Notes: generated from the sequence alone by a model not told the origin. 17,207 nucleotides of DNA from Cloacibacterium sp964530915 (GCA_964530915.1 CAZHCK010000056.1:1-17207), one strand, 5' to 3'; shown: positions 8,688 through 15,529, numbered from the stretch's first letter. Made by a program: numbers and translations.

Positions 8688-9797
8688 ATGCAGTTGAGTA
8701 ATCGTTCTTTAGCCTTAGATGTCTTCCGTGGGATGACGGTGTGTTTTATGATTATCGTGAATACTTCAGGGAACTGGGGAACTACTTTTGCGCCATTGCT
8801 TCATGCACAGTGGAATGGTTTTACGCCTACAGATTTGGTTTTCCCTGCCTTTCTTTTTGCCGTAGGAAACTCTATGAGTTTTGTGATGGATAAATGGAAA
8901 AAAATGTCTCAACAGCAAGTCTTGACGAAGATTTTCAAAAGAACATTTATTATCTTTTTATTGGGGTATCTCATGTATTGGTTTCCTTTTTATAATGTAG
9001 ATGCAGACTTTAATATCAAAAGTTTTCCTTTTGTAGAGACTAGATTTTTAGGCGTATTGCAGAGAATTGCACTATGCTATGGTTTGGCTTCTTTGGTTTT
9101 GTACTATTTCAAACCTAAGTTTTCTTTGTATCTCAGCGCCATTATTTTGTTGGGATATTGGCTCATTTTCATTGGATATGGACCTTATGACATGCAACAC
9201 AATCCTGTTCTGGACTTAGATTTACAATTGTTTGGCGAAAGTCATCTCTATCATGGCGAAGGTTTTGCCTTTGACCCAGAAGGATTTTTGAGCACTTTCC
9301 CAGGTTTGGTAAATGTATTTGCAGGTTATTTCGCGGGTAAATTTATTCAAGAAAAAGGCAGAAGTTATGAATGCATTGCCAAATTGCTTTTGGTTGGGTT
9401 TATATTGATGGCTGCTGGTTTTCTATGGAATTATGGATTCGCTATAAACAAAAAACTATGGACGAGTTCATACGTATTGCTTACCATCGGTTTGTCGGTT
9501 TCTATTTTGGCTTTAATAGTTTATTACACCGATTTTCTTCATCAGAAAAAAGGCGTTTATTTCTTTGAAGTCTTTGGTAAAAATACCTTGGCTATTTATT
9601 TGCTTTCTGAACTCATCGTTCCGCTCATGTGGAGAATTCCTATAGCAGGACAGGCTTCATACACTTGGATTTATGAGAACTTATTTACACCATTTGGAGC
9701 TTATTTCGGGGCGTTTTTATTCTCTTTTGTGTACATGCTTTTGTGCTGGAGTGTAGGTTATATTCTAGACCAAAAGAAAATTTATATTAAGATTTAA
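8688..9797 (+). CDS. HGSNAT/NagX-like multi-pass membrane protein
   Basis: A 369-residue integral membrane protein with about ten hydrophobic segments. The N-terminus carries the family signature: ALDVFRGM (9-16), HAQWNGFTPTDLVFP with H39 at its start, then FLFAVGNSMSF. Human heparan-alpha-glucosaminide N-acetyltransferase (HGSNAT) has the equivalent DTFRG and HASWNGLTVADLVFP, where the histidine carries the acetyl group across the membrane. Bacterial relatives are annotated as NagX or DUF5009/acyltransferase-like proteins, often near amino-sugar genes. By analogy it may acetylate an amino sugar in the envelope or help transport it; the bacterial role is not established. The upstream neighbour is a GH89 enzyme, the very enzyme that acts next after HGSNAT in lysosomal heparan sulfate breakdown. 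The short A-rich leader before the ATG is normal for this phylum. No promoter stands out, and the repeat ladder occupies the upstream region. Confidence 0.85.
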   Translation: MQLSNRSLALDVFRGMTVCFMIIVNTSGNWGTTFAPLLHAQWNGFTPTDLVFPAFLFAVGNSMSFVMDKWKKMSQQQVLTKIFKRTFIIFLLGYLMYWFPFYNVDADFNIKSFPFVETRFLGVLQRIALCYGLASLVLYYFKPKFSLYLSAIILLGYWLIFIGYGPYDMQHNPVLDLDLQLFGESHLYHGEGFAFDPEGFLSTFPGLVNVFAGYFAGKFIQEKGRSYECIAKLLLVGFILMAAGFLWNYGFAINKKLWTSSYVLLTIGLSVSILALIVYYTDFLHQKKGVYFFEVFGKNTLAIYLLSELIVPLMWRIPIAGQASYTWIYENLFTPFGAYFGAFLFSFVYMLLCWSVGYILDQKKIYIKI

Positions 9798-9815
9798 TCC
9801 GTCATCTTTACACAT

Positions 9816-9841
9816 CAATAGAAGCTTTATTGGCTTTTTTT
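9816..9841 (+). terminator. Possible weak intrinsic terminator after the HGSNAT-like gene
   Basis: CAATA (9816-9820) and TATTG (9828-9832) can pair around a 7-base loop, with a run of seven T at 9835-9841 three bases later. The stem is short and AT-rich, so this is tentative. Its T run overlaps the start of the mnmE promoter. Confidence 0.35.
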
Positions 9842-9869
9842 GAAAGCATTTTAAGTTTTACTACCTTTG
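9840..9869 (+). promoter_or_regulatory. Strong Bacteroidetes promoter of mnmE
   Basis: TTG at 9840-9842, a 19-base spacer and TACCTTTG at 9862-9869, an exact match to the TAnnTTTG consensus. The last G is only five bases before the mnmE ATG at 9874. Transcription would therefore begin at or just around the start codon, giving a leaderless or nearly leaderless mRNA. Confidence 0.75.
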
Positions 9870-9873
9870 CAGC

Positions 9874-11259
9874 ATGAATCAAGACACTATTTGTGCACTC
9901 GCTACTGCCAATGGAATTGGAGCGATAGGAATTATAAGAGTTTCTGGAGAACAAGCCATAGAAATCTGTGAAAAATGCTTTGACGGAAAAGCACTTACCC
10001 AACAGAAATCTCATACGGTACATTATGGTTTCATTAAAGATGGAGATGAAGTCATCGATGAAGTAATGGTTTCTATATTTTTGGCTCCCAAATCTTTCAC
10101 TACCGAAAATTCTGTGGAAATTTCTTTCCATGGTTCTCCGCATATTGGCAAAAGAATATTAGAAGTCTTGATTAAAAATGGAGCTAGAATGGCAAAAGCA
10201 GGTGAGTTTACCATGCGTGCTTTTATGAACGGTAGAATAGACCTCAGTCAAGCCGAATCTATTGCCGACCTTATTGCTTCGGAGAATGAAGCTTCCAGAA
10301 AAGTAGCTCTTCAACAGCTGAAAGGTGGAATTTCTCAGGAGATTTCTGTTTTGAGAAATGACTTGCTCAATTTTGTTTCACTCATTGAATTAGAATTAGA
10401 TTTTGCGGAAGAAGATGTAGAATTTGCAGACAGAAGTGCATTGGTACAGTTGCTTCAAAAAATAGAAACCAAACTGAAATCTTTGATTGACAGTTTCCAA
10501 TACGGAAACGCCATTAAAAGTGGAGTTGCAGTAGCCATCATCGGAAAACCAAATGCTGGAAAATCTACTTTGCTGAATGCCCTTTTAAAAGAAGAAAGAG
10601 CCATCGTTTCTGATATTGCTGGAACTACGCGTGATACAATAGAAGAGGTTTTGCACATCAAAGGAAATGCTTTTCGACTCATTGATACCGCAGGTTTGCG
10701 TGAAACGGAAGATGCTATAGAAGCGATAGGCGTGGTAAAAGCCAAAGAAAAAGTGGCTCAAGCTGATGTTTTAGTATATCTGATTGATGTTGCGACTACC
10801 GATTTAAAAGACGACCTTGCGATGCTACAGGAATTGGCAAGAGAAGATTTGAAAATCATTATTTGTCTTACTAAAATTGATGAAGTAGAACAGGCCGAGC
10901 AAAAAGCAAAAGCGATTGCCAAAACCCTTCAATCTGATATTCCTTCACATGAGTTGTTACAAATTTCGGCAAAGGAAAATATTCATCTTCAGGATTTAAA
11001 AGATGAACTTTCTACCTATGTAGAACACCTAAAATCTGAAAGCAACGTGGTGATTACGAACCAAAGACACTACGAATCTCTTCAAAAATCTATTGACGCC
11101 GTTTATAAAGTAAAAGAAGCCATTACCCATCAAATTTCTACTGAATTATTAGCGTACGAGCTTAGAAATGCTCTGGAACATTTAGGCGAAATCTCTGGCG
11201 AATTTACCAATGATGAAGTATTGGGGAATATTTTTTCTAAGTTTTGTATCGGGAAGTAA
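9874..11259 (+). CDS. mnmE: tRNA uridine-5-carboxymethylaminomethyl(34) synthesis GTPase MnmE
   Basis: MnmE is a cytosolic GTPase that, with MnmG, modifies the wobble uridine of several tRNAs using a methylene-tetrahydrofolate carbon. The 461 residues equal the usual length. The N-terminal folate-binding domain starts MNQDTICALATANGIGAIGIIRVSG and contains the GEFTMRAFMNGRIDLSQAE stretch (110-128). The G domain inserted in the helical domain shows GKPNAGKS (224-231), the DIAGTTRD switch (247-254), DTAGL (271-275) and TKID (333-336). The C-terminus ends FCIGK, with the catalytic cysteine C458 of the family's CxGK motif. The start is fixed by the alignable N-terminus. Everything needed for activity is present. 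It has its own consensus promoter and is followed at once by an octamer repeat, so it is probably monocistronic. MnmG is not in the window. Confidence 0.97.
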   Translation: MNQDTICALATANGIGAIGIIRVSGEQAIEICEKCFDGKALTQQKSHTVHYGFIKDGDEVIDEVMVSIFLAPKSFTTENSVEISFHGSPHIGKRILEVLIKNGARMAKAGEFTMRAFMNGRIDLSQAESIADLIASENEASRKVALQQLKGGISQEISVLRNDLLNFVSLIELELDFAEEDVEFADRSALVQLLQKIETKLKSLIDSFQYGNAIKSGVAVAIIGKPNAGKSTLLNALLKEERAIVSDIAGTTRDTIEEVLHIKGNAFRLIDTAGLRETEDAIEAIGVVKAKEKVAQADVLVYLIDVATTDLKDDLAMLQELAREDLKIIICLTKIDEVEQAEQKAKAIAKTLQSDIPSHELLQISAKENIHLQDLKDELSTYVEHLKSESNVVITNQRHYESLQKSIDAVYKVKEAITHQISTELLAYELRNALEHLGEISGEFTNDEVLGNIFSKFCIGK

Positions 11260-11307
11260 GTTATATAGTTATGAGGTGATGATGTTATGAAGTGATGGAG
11301 TGAAAAT
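11260..11307. repeat. Second octamer array, consensus GTKATGAN
   Basis: Six octamers begin at the base after the mnmE stop: gttatata, gttatgag, gtgatgat, gttatgaa, gtgatgga and gtgaaaat. Rotated to the same phase, the array at 8354-8425 reads GTTGTGAA, so the two share period, position just behind a stop codon, and most of the consensus. Confidence 0.6.
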
Positions 11308-11575
11308 TTACTTGTTTTGATTTAGTAGAATTAATTACTATGGATTTTAAATCTGCAAAATCTGCAACTGAAAGATTAAAAGACTCTTTTTATCTCTTTT
11401 TGCAAATTTTTTTTCTTGAAAAAGAAGGTTATTTGTCCTTTTTATCAGTATAGAAAGACTAAAATTATTGTAAAATTCCGAATTTAACAAATCTATAAAT
11501 GTCTGGAAATTAGAAAAATAAGCGTAAAAACTTTTTACATTAACAAAGTATAAATAAAAAAAAACTCTAAAAAAT
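11308..11575. other. Non-coding AT-rich gap before the first regulator
   Basis: There is no open reading frame and no copy of the structured RNA found further on. A tandem 9-mer AAATCTGCA occurs twice (11349-11366). The rest is pyrimidine tracts and A-rich sequence leading into the promoter at 11576. No tRNA or clear terminator was seen. Confidence 0.6.
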
Positions 11576-11583
11576 TATATTTG
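11576..11583 (+). promoter_or_regulatory. TAnnTTTG promoter element of the first AraC-type regulator
   Basis: TATATTTG matches the consensus exactly and lies 20 bases before the ATG. The surrounding block, TCTAAAAAATTATATTTGCC then CATAAT and TAGATTAT, recurs almost unchanged before the third regulator at 14522. No clear TTG box lies 17-20 bases upstream. Confidence 0.6.
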
Positions 11584-11603
11584 CCGCATAATTTTAGATT
11601 ATT

Positions 11604-12491
11604 ATGTTAAATTCTTGTGTAATTTGTTTACTGAAAAAAATACTTGTTTTCGTTTTCCTGACCTTTTCAACGCTTTCTTTAGAAATACATTTTATGAATT
11701 TTAGAGAATCAAACATCTTAACTAGTTTGAGCATCGATAGAAACGATTTTATTAATTTTATTAGTTTACAATCTATAGGAAACAGCTATATTTCCCCAGA
11801 AAATTTAAATATTTTAATTCCGCATCAATTTAACCTCATCACAAATTCTCCTTTATTATTTAAATCAGTACAAGAACAATCTTATGTTTACGAGAGAACG
11901 ATGAGTAATCTAGAGCAAAGATTGAGTCATAAATTTAATAGCATAGAAAATAGCTCAAGAAGAAATAACATTTACTTAAATATTCTCTTATACTTTTTTA
12001 TCTATTATTTTTATTGGAATTTCATCCAAAAAATTAAAAAGTCATATACCAGAAGATCTTTAATTCCAATAACCCAAAATATTATCAAGAAAAAAGAAAA
12101 ATTAGCTTTCCATGACAATACACATATTGAATATATTAATGAAACTACAGAAAAAATAATATTGAGCAGATTATCCAAGTTTGAAGACCAGTACGCCTAT
12201 CTTCATAAAAGTACTACATTGGGTAAGTTGGCAACAGAATTAAATACCAATGTAAAATATTTATCAATTGTTATTAAGAAACATAAAGCAGAAAATTTCA
12301 ATCATTATATTAATGAGTTAAGAATTAAATATATTATAGAAAAATTACCTCATAATGAAGATTTTTTAAAATATAAAATAAGTTACCTCTCAGATTTGTG
12401 TGGCTATTCTTCACCAGCTGCATTTACTAAGTCTTTTATTGAGATTACAGGACAGACTCCTTCTGAATTCATAAAATCGCTTAATAAATAA
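11604..12491 (+). CDS. Membrane-anchored AraC-type transcription regulator, paralogue 1
   Basis: This 295-residue protein has two hydrophobic segments, about 8-27 and 123-141 (NIYLNILLYFFIYYFYWNF). A region of about 95 residues between them is probably outside the membrane, and the C-terminal half is cytosolic. The outer part has a predicted helical, heptad-like stretch just before the second segment (YERTMSNLEQRLSHKFNSIE). The C-terminal 90 residues form an AraC double helix-turn-helix: TLGKLATELNTNVKYLS (205-221) and ISYLSDLCGYSSPAAFTKSF (259-278), ending in the classic QTPSEFIKSL. Related Bacteroidetes regulators usually carry tetratricopeptide repeats outside the membrane helix; none are visible here, so the sensor part is short and unrecognised. 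It is monocistronic, with its own promoter and a hairpin terminator, and is followed by structured RNA A. It probably binds DNA while tethered to the membrane; target and signal are unknown. Confidence 0.8.
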   Translation: MLNSCVICLLKKILVFVFLTFSTLSLEIHFMNFRESNILTSLSIDRNDFINFISLQSIGNSYISPENLNILIPHQFNLITNSPLLFKSVQEQSYVYERTMSNLEQRLSHKFNSIENSSRRNNIYLNILLYFFIYYFYWNFIQKIKKSYTRRSLIPITQNIIKKKEKLAFHDNTHIEYINETTEKIILSRLSKFEDQYAYLHKSTTLGKLATELNTNVKYLSIVIKKHKAENFNHYINELRIKYIIEKLPHNEDFLKYKISYLSDLCGYSSPAAFTKSFIEITGQTPSEFIKSLNK

Positions 12492-12510
12492 ATCACTTAA
12501 AATTTATTAT

Positions 12511-12542
12511 AATTCTGAAAAATTACATTCTTATTCAGAATT
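12511..12542 (+). terminator. Intrinsic terminator of regulator 1
   Basis: AATTCTGAA (12511-12519) and TTCAGAATT (12534-12542) are perfectly complementary over nine bases and are followed by a T-rich stretch, TTACTTTTACTT. A related hairpin follows regulator 3. Confidence 0.65.
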
Positions 12543-12562
12543 TTACTTTTACTTCCGTTGGA

Positions 12563-12590
12563 TTGTGTTTTTTTTTATTCACTAAATTTA
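12563..12590 (+). promoter_or_regulatory. Possible promoter upstream of structured RNA A
   Basis: TTG (12563-12565), 17 bases, then TAAATTTA (12583-12590), one base away from TAnnTTTG. Transcription from here would start near 12597, about 87 bases before the first hairpin of RNA A. The spacing is right, but the sequence is AT-rich enough for chance matches. Confidence 0.35.
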
Positions 12591-12683
12591 TAGTAATAAT
12601 AAGATTAAATACATTGATAAAGTAGAGTTTATTCTATTGATTTGAAATTTAATCTTTAATCTAATCTATTAAGTAAAAATGAT

Positions 12684-12965
12684 GGGTAAAAATTATGGTT
12701 ATAGAGAATAGACGTTCTTTAATTTTAGATTTATTTTATAATTTTTTTTTTACCCAAGCTCCCTAACATCAAATTCTGGTTTTTTTTATCATTTGTGTTT
12801 TTAGGATGCAATGGGGAGTATTATCTACAGCCCAATAGGAGTAAGTCATAACAACAAGAATAGTAAAATTTATAATTGAGAAAACAACTTTAATTAAAAC
12901 TAAATCTTACTCTAAAAACCTCTTCGTTTATTATTTATAATGATAGCTTAGAGGTGGGCTTTTTA
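12684..12965 (+). ncRNA. Putative structured RNA, copy A
   Basis: Five helices can be drawn. P1 pairs GGGTAAAAATTAT (12684-12696) with 12738-12755, the latter with five extra U; its loop holds TAGAGaaTAGAcGTTC (12702-12717). P2 pairs CTCCC (12759-12763) with GGGAG (12814-12818) around a loop containing ATTTGTGTTTTTAG (12791-12804). A 3' three-way junction is closed by P3, AGCCC (12829-12833) with GGGCT (12956-12960). It contains P4, TAGGAGTAAG (12836-12845) with CTTACTCTA (12906-12914), and P5, ACCTCT (12918-12923) with AGAGGT (12950-12955). A U run at 12960-12964 makes P3/P5 a likely intrinsic terminator. Copy C at 15572 has all five helices with compensatory changes, which supports a real transcript on the + strand. 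No open reading frame explains the conservation. I do not recognise the family; a flavobacterial 6S-type or Flavo-1 RNA is possible. Confidence 0.7.
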
Positions 12966-13013
12966 ATTTTTTTAATAAATGGATATTTAAATTTAGACTA
13001 ATAATTTCTTATA

Positions 13014-13187
13014 ATGTTTTCTGGTAAAATTTTTTCAGATCCTTTCATGAATGACAATATAGATTCAAGTAATTCTATAATCTACAATGCATCGGAAGAT
13101 TTTTATGTTGCTTTATATTTTCTTATTATTTCTATCATATTTTTAATCATTATGATCATTTTCTTAAAGAGAGAAAGAAACAGATAA
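13014..13187 (+). CDS. Small single-pass membrane protein, 57 aa
   Basis: An ATG at 13014 opens a 57-residue frame ending at TAA 13185-13187. The N-terminal 30 residues are polar and acidic (IFSDPFMNDNIDSSNS). A hydrophobic helix follows, ALYFLIISIIFLIIMIIF (about 33-50), and the protein ends with a positive tail, LKRERNR. By the positive-inside rule the N-terminus faces out and the tail is cytosolic. A TAAATTTA element (12988-12995) just upstream could be a promoter -7 box, but no TTG box pairs with it. It lies between structured RNAs A and B. The membrane-helix and charge pattern is better than expected for random AT-rich sequence, but without homologues its reality as a gene is uncertain. 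Small toxins and small membrane regulators both look like this. Confidence 0.45.
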   Translation: MFSGKIFSDPFMNDNIDSSNSIIYNASEDFYVALYFLIISIIFLIIMIIFLKRERNR

Positions 13188-13211
13188 TTATTAAAATTTA
13201 ATAAAATAAAT

Positions 13212-13494
13212 GTTTAATAAAATAGAGTAGAAGTTCAATATTAGACTATTTTTAATTTTTTATTAAACTCTTTAGTCTCTCTCCCTATGAAAGAAATATA
13301 ATTTTTCATCATTTGTGTTTGTGTTTTTAGGGGGAGGACATTTTTAGATTAAGGTTTTTTTATATGATATCCTACTGTTATTTACGAACTTTTAAACTTC
13401 ATATTTGACTTTAGACTTTTTTAATTCACAATCGTAAATAACAATTACTTCTCCAGTTCTTATTTTTAAGGCTGGAGAGTAATAGGAGTATATC
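13212..13494 (+). ncRNA. Putative structured RNA, copy B (divergent)
   Basis: This has the same order of elements as copies A and C but mostly different sequence. P1 pairs GTTTAATAAAA (13212-13222) perfectly with TTTTATTAAAC (13258-13268); its loop holds TAGAGTAGAAGTTC (13223-13236). P2 pairs CTCCC (13281-13285) with GGGAG (13332-13336) around CATCATTTGTGTTT (13307-13320). The three-way junction is closed by GATATCCT (13366-13373) with AGG-agt-ATATC (13484-13494). Inside are a perfect 12-bp hairpin, TGTTATTTACGA (13376-13387) with TCGTAAATAACA (13432-13443), and, starting at the next base, ATTACTTCTCCAG (13444-13456) with CTGGAGAGTAAT (13472-13483), 12 bp with one bulged T. The length of 283 nt matches A (282) and C (284). 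Unlike them, no U run follows. The remaining 159 bases to the next promoter show nothing I can name. Confidence 0.6.
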
Positions 13495-13653
13495 AAAATA
13501 GATCATGTTACCCTATAAAAACATTGGTCTGAAAATTTACATAAATTAAAATAATAACCGTTATATCTATCAAAGTCTTTGTAAAACAACATAATATTTA
13601 TCATTCTTTAAAAAATAAATGTAAAAAATAGATTTTTTTACACATTTAAAAGT

Positions 13654-13661
13654 TAAATTTG
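13654..13661 (+). promoter_or_regulatory. TAnnTTTG promoter element of the second AraC-type regulator
   Basis: TAAATTTG matches the consensus exactly, with its last base 21 bases before the ATG at 13682. The flanks differ from those of the other two regulators. The expected upstream box falls in a T-rich stretch at 13633-13639 without a clear TTG. Confidence 0.5.
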
Positions 13662-13681
13662 ATAGAGAATTTCAAAATATT

Positions 13682-14446
13682 ATGGTAAGCTATTATTTTT
13701 TAGAGGTATTAAAAAAAATGATTATTTTATTCATTTTACCTCTCCATCATAGTAATATTGACCACCCATTTATTGATTCAAAAATCCATCAAAATTCTTA
13801 CGTAAATTTTATTTCCTTCCAAACTTCACCAGATTCTACTGCTGCAAACAAAGATTATCAAATTGATGCAGAAGATTTAAAAAGTCATATTAGAAAGATA
13901 GAGTTTTACTCTAGAAAAAATAATGTATTTCTGAGTATATTTATTTATTTGATTGTATATTATCTACATTTCAATTTTTTAGCAAAGAACAGAAGGTCTC
14001 AAAAAGACAGACCTAGAAGCAGTTTAGAAGAATCTATCTTAGATAAAAAAGAAGCTTCAACTCACCAAAATATAAATGCAGAAACCATCAATGAATTTAC
14101 AGAGAAAATTATCTTAGAAGGTTTAAAAAAATTTGAAAACAAGTATTCTTTTCTCCAAAAAAGCATTACCCTAGGTAAACTGGCTACAGAACTCAATACC
14201 AATGTGAGGTATTTATCTATTGTCATCAAAAAACATAAGGCAGAAAACTTTAATCAATACCTTAATGGCTTGAGAATTCAATATATTGTAGATAAGCTCA
14301 AATATGATGAGGAATTCTCTAAATACAAAATAAGTTATCTCTCTGATTTATGTGGGTATTCTTCTCCTGCAGCTTTTACCCGGTATTTTTTTGAAATCAT
14401 GAGACAAACGCCATCAGAATATATTAAAGATATTTCACATGATTAG
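13682..14446 (+). CDS. Membrane-anchored AraC-type transcription regulator, paralogue 2
   Basis: This 254-residue paralogue is the shortest of the three. Its first hydrophobic segment is at about 3-21 (EVLKKMIILFILPL) and its second at about 82-100 (VFLSIFIYLIVYYLHFNFL), leaving only some 60 residues outside the membrane. The C-terminal AraC domain starts at residue 163 (TLGKLATELNTNVRYLSIVIKKHKAE in two runs of shared residues) and includes ISYLSDLCGYSSPAAF and QTPSEYIK. It is nearly identical to paralogue 1 there. The exported part cannot be aligned by eye with the others except for a short SYVNFISFQ-like patch resembling NFISLQS in paralogue 1. It follows structured RNA B and is 75 bases ahead of paralogue 3, with no clear terminator between, so some read-through is likely. 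Target and signal are unknown. Confidence 0.78.
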   Translation: MVSYYFLEVLKKMIILFILPLHHSNIDHPFIDSKIHQNSYVNFISFQTSPDSTAANKDYQIDAEDLKSHIRKIEFYSRKNNVFLSIFIYLIVYYLHFNFLAKNRRSQKDRPRSSLEESILDKKEASTHQNINAETINEFTEKIILEGLKKFENKYSFLQKSITLGKLATELNTNVRYLSIVIKKHKAENFNQYLNGLRIQYIVDKLKYDEEFSKYKISYLSDLCGYSSPAAFTRYFFEIMRQTPSEYIKDISHD

Positions 14447-14496
14447 AATGTAAAAAAAAGTTAAAATGTTATAACGTGAGTTTAGTTCTAAAAAAT

Positions 14497-14504
14497 TATA
14501 TTTG
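14497..14504 (+). promoter_or_regulatory. TAnnTTTG promoter element of the third AraC-type regulator
   Basis: TATATTTG matches the consensus, with its last base 17 bases before the last base preceding the ATG at 14522. The block TCTAAAAAATTATATTTGCC followed by ACATAAT and TAGATTATG is almost the same as that before regulator 1. Confidence 0.6.
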
Positions 14505-14521
14505 CCACATAATAATAGATT

Positions 14522-15388
14522 ATGTTAAATAATTATCTATATCATTCTATTTTAAAAAAGATTATTTTTCTAATCTTCCCTTTTTTTATGAGTGAAAATT
14601 ATAGTTCTTGGAATACTTACTTTCATAATAATAACTTTCATCATTTCAGTAAAGAAGTTCGTCATCATTTTTTGCTTGATTCAGAAAACAACCTTTATAC
14701 AAAATCTAAGTATTTACCTGTTCTTCCAGTTAGGATAGTAGGAAGAAAAATATCATTATTTAGTTCTCCTAAAACCTTCACAAAAACTGCTCAAAAAGTC
14801 AGTATATCTGAGGAATATGATTATGAAAGGGACTTTAAAAGAATAGAAACCAATATCAAAAGGAATAGTATTTATTTAAATATTATTATCTACGTTTTCG
14901 TTTATTATTTATATTGGGGAATTTTTAAAAAATTAAAGAGAAATAGAAATCCTCGTTTATTATCAGAATACAGCCAGATTATTGTAGAAAAAAAAGAACA
15001 AGCTATCTCTAAGACTTTGGCTAATGATACCATTAATGATACTACAGAAAAATATATTTTAGATGGTTTAGAAAATTTAGAAAGTAACCTTATTTTTCTA
15101 CAAAAGAATATTACTCTTGGCAAAATAGCCACTGAACTCAATACAAATGTGAAGTATCTTTCTATTATCATCAAAAAAAATAAAGCCGAAAATTTTAGCA
15201 ATTATATCAATCAGTTAAGGATTAATTATATTGTAGAAAAATTGTCAACTCAAGATGAATTTTCTAAATACAAAATCAGTCATCTTTCTGACTTATGTGG
15301 CTATTCTTCTCCCGCTTCATTTACCAAATCATTTTTTGAAATTATGAAGCAAACGCCTTCAGATTATATCAAAAGTCTCAATAAATAA
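14522..15388 (+). CDS. Membrane-anchored AraC-type transcription regulator, paralogue 3
   Basis: A 288-residue paralogue with hydrophobic segments at about 8-23 (HSILKKIIFLIFPFFM) and 117-134 (IYLNIIIYVFVYYLYWGI), and roughly 90 residues between them probably outside the membrane. The stretch before the second segment (YERDFKRIETNIKRNSIYLN) closely matches paralogue 1 (YERTMSNLEQRLSHKFNSIE, then RRNNIYLN), suggesting a conserved helical connector. The AraC domain begins at residue 199 (TLGKIATELNTNVKYLSI) and contains ISHLSDLCGYSSPASF and QTPSDYIKSLNK. Promoter, leader and C-terminus all resemble paralogue 1 more than paralogue 2, so 1 and 3 are the closer pair. It is followed by a terminator-like hairpin and then structured RNA C. 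No tetratricopeptide repeats or known ligand-binding domain are visible. Confidence 0.8.
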   Translation: MLNNYLYHSILKKIIFLIFPFFMSENYSSWNTYFHNNNFHHFSKEVRHHFLLDSENNLYTKSKYLPVLPVRIVGRKISLFSSPKTFTKTAQKVSISEEYDYERDFKRIETNIKRNSIYLNIIIYVFVYYLYWGIFKKLKRNRNPRLLSEYSQIIVEKKEQAISKTLANDTINDTTEKYILDGLENLESNLIFLQKNITLGKIATELNTNVKYLSIIIKKNKAENFSNYINQLRINYIVEKLSTQDEFSKYKISHLSDLCGYSSPASFTKSFFEIMKQTPSDYIKSLNK

Positions 15389-15414
15389 GGAAAATTACTA
15401 AAATTTTTCACTAC

Positions 15415-15446
15415 AATTCCGAAAAACAAATGCCGATTTCAGAATT
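15415..15446 (+). terminator. Probable terminator of regulator 3
   Basis: AATTCCGAAA (15415-15424) pairs with TTTCAGAATT (15437-15446) apart from one C-A mismatch, and a T-rich stretch follows about 13 bases later. It corresponds to the hairpin after regulator 1, which has the same AATTCnGAA arm. Confidence 0.45.
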
Positions 15447-15500
15447 CTACTAAACCTTTATTTTTAAATCGTACTTTCTTGTCCTAAATTCGTTCTCAGA

Positions 15501-15529
15501 TAGTTCGAAAGTTATCAACTTTAAAACTA
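15501..15529. promoter_or_regulatory. Imperfect 29-base palindrome upstream of structured RNA C
   Basis: TAGTT-cg-AAAGTT-atc-AACTTT-aa-AACTA is symmetric over 11 of 13 positions per arm. It could be a protein-binding site or an RNA hairpin with a three-base loop. No T run follows. Its only context is its position between regulator 3 and RNA C. Confidence 0.35.

Noticed and set aside
12684..13494. Retron msr-msd or group II intron RNA
   Set aside because: No reverse transcriptase frame exists in or near the region, and intron landmarks such as a GUGYG start and domain V were not seen.
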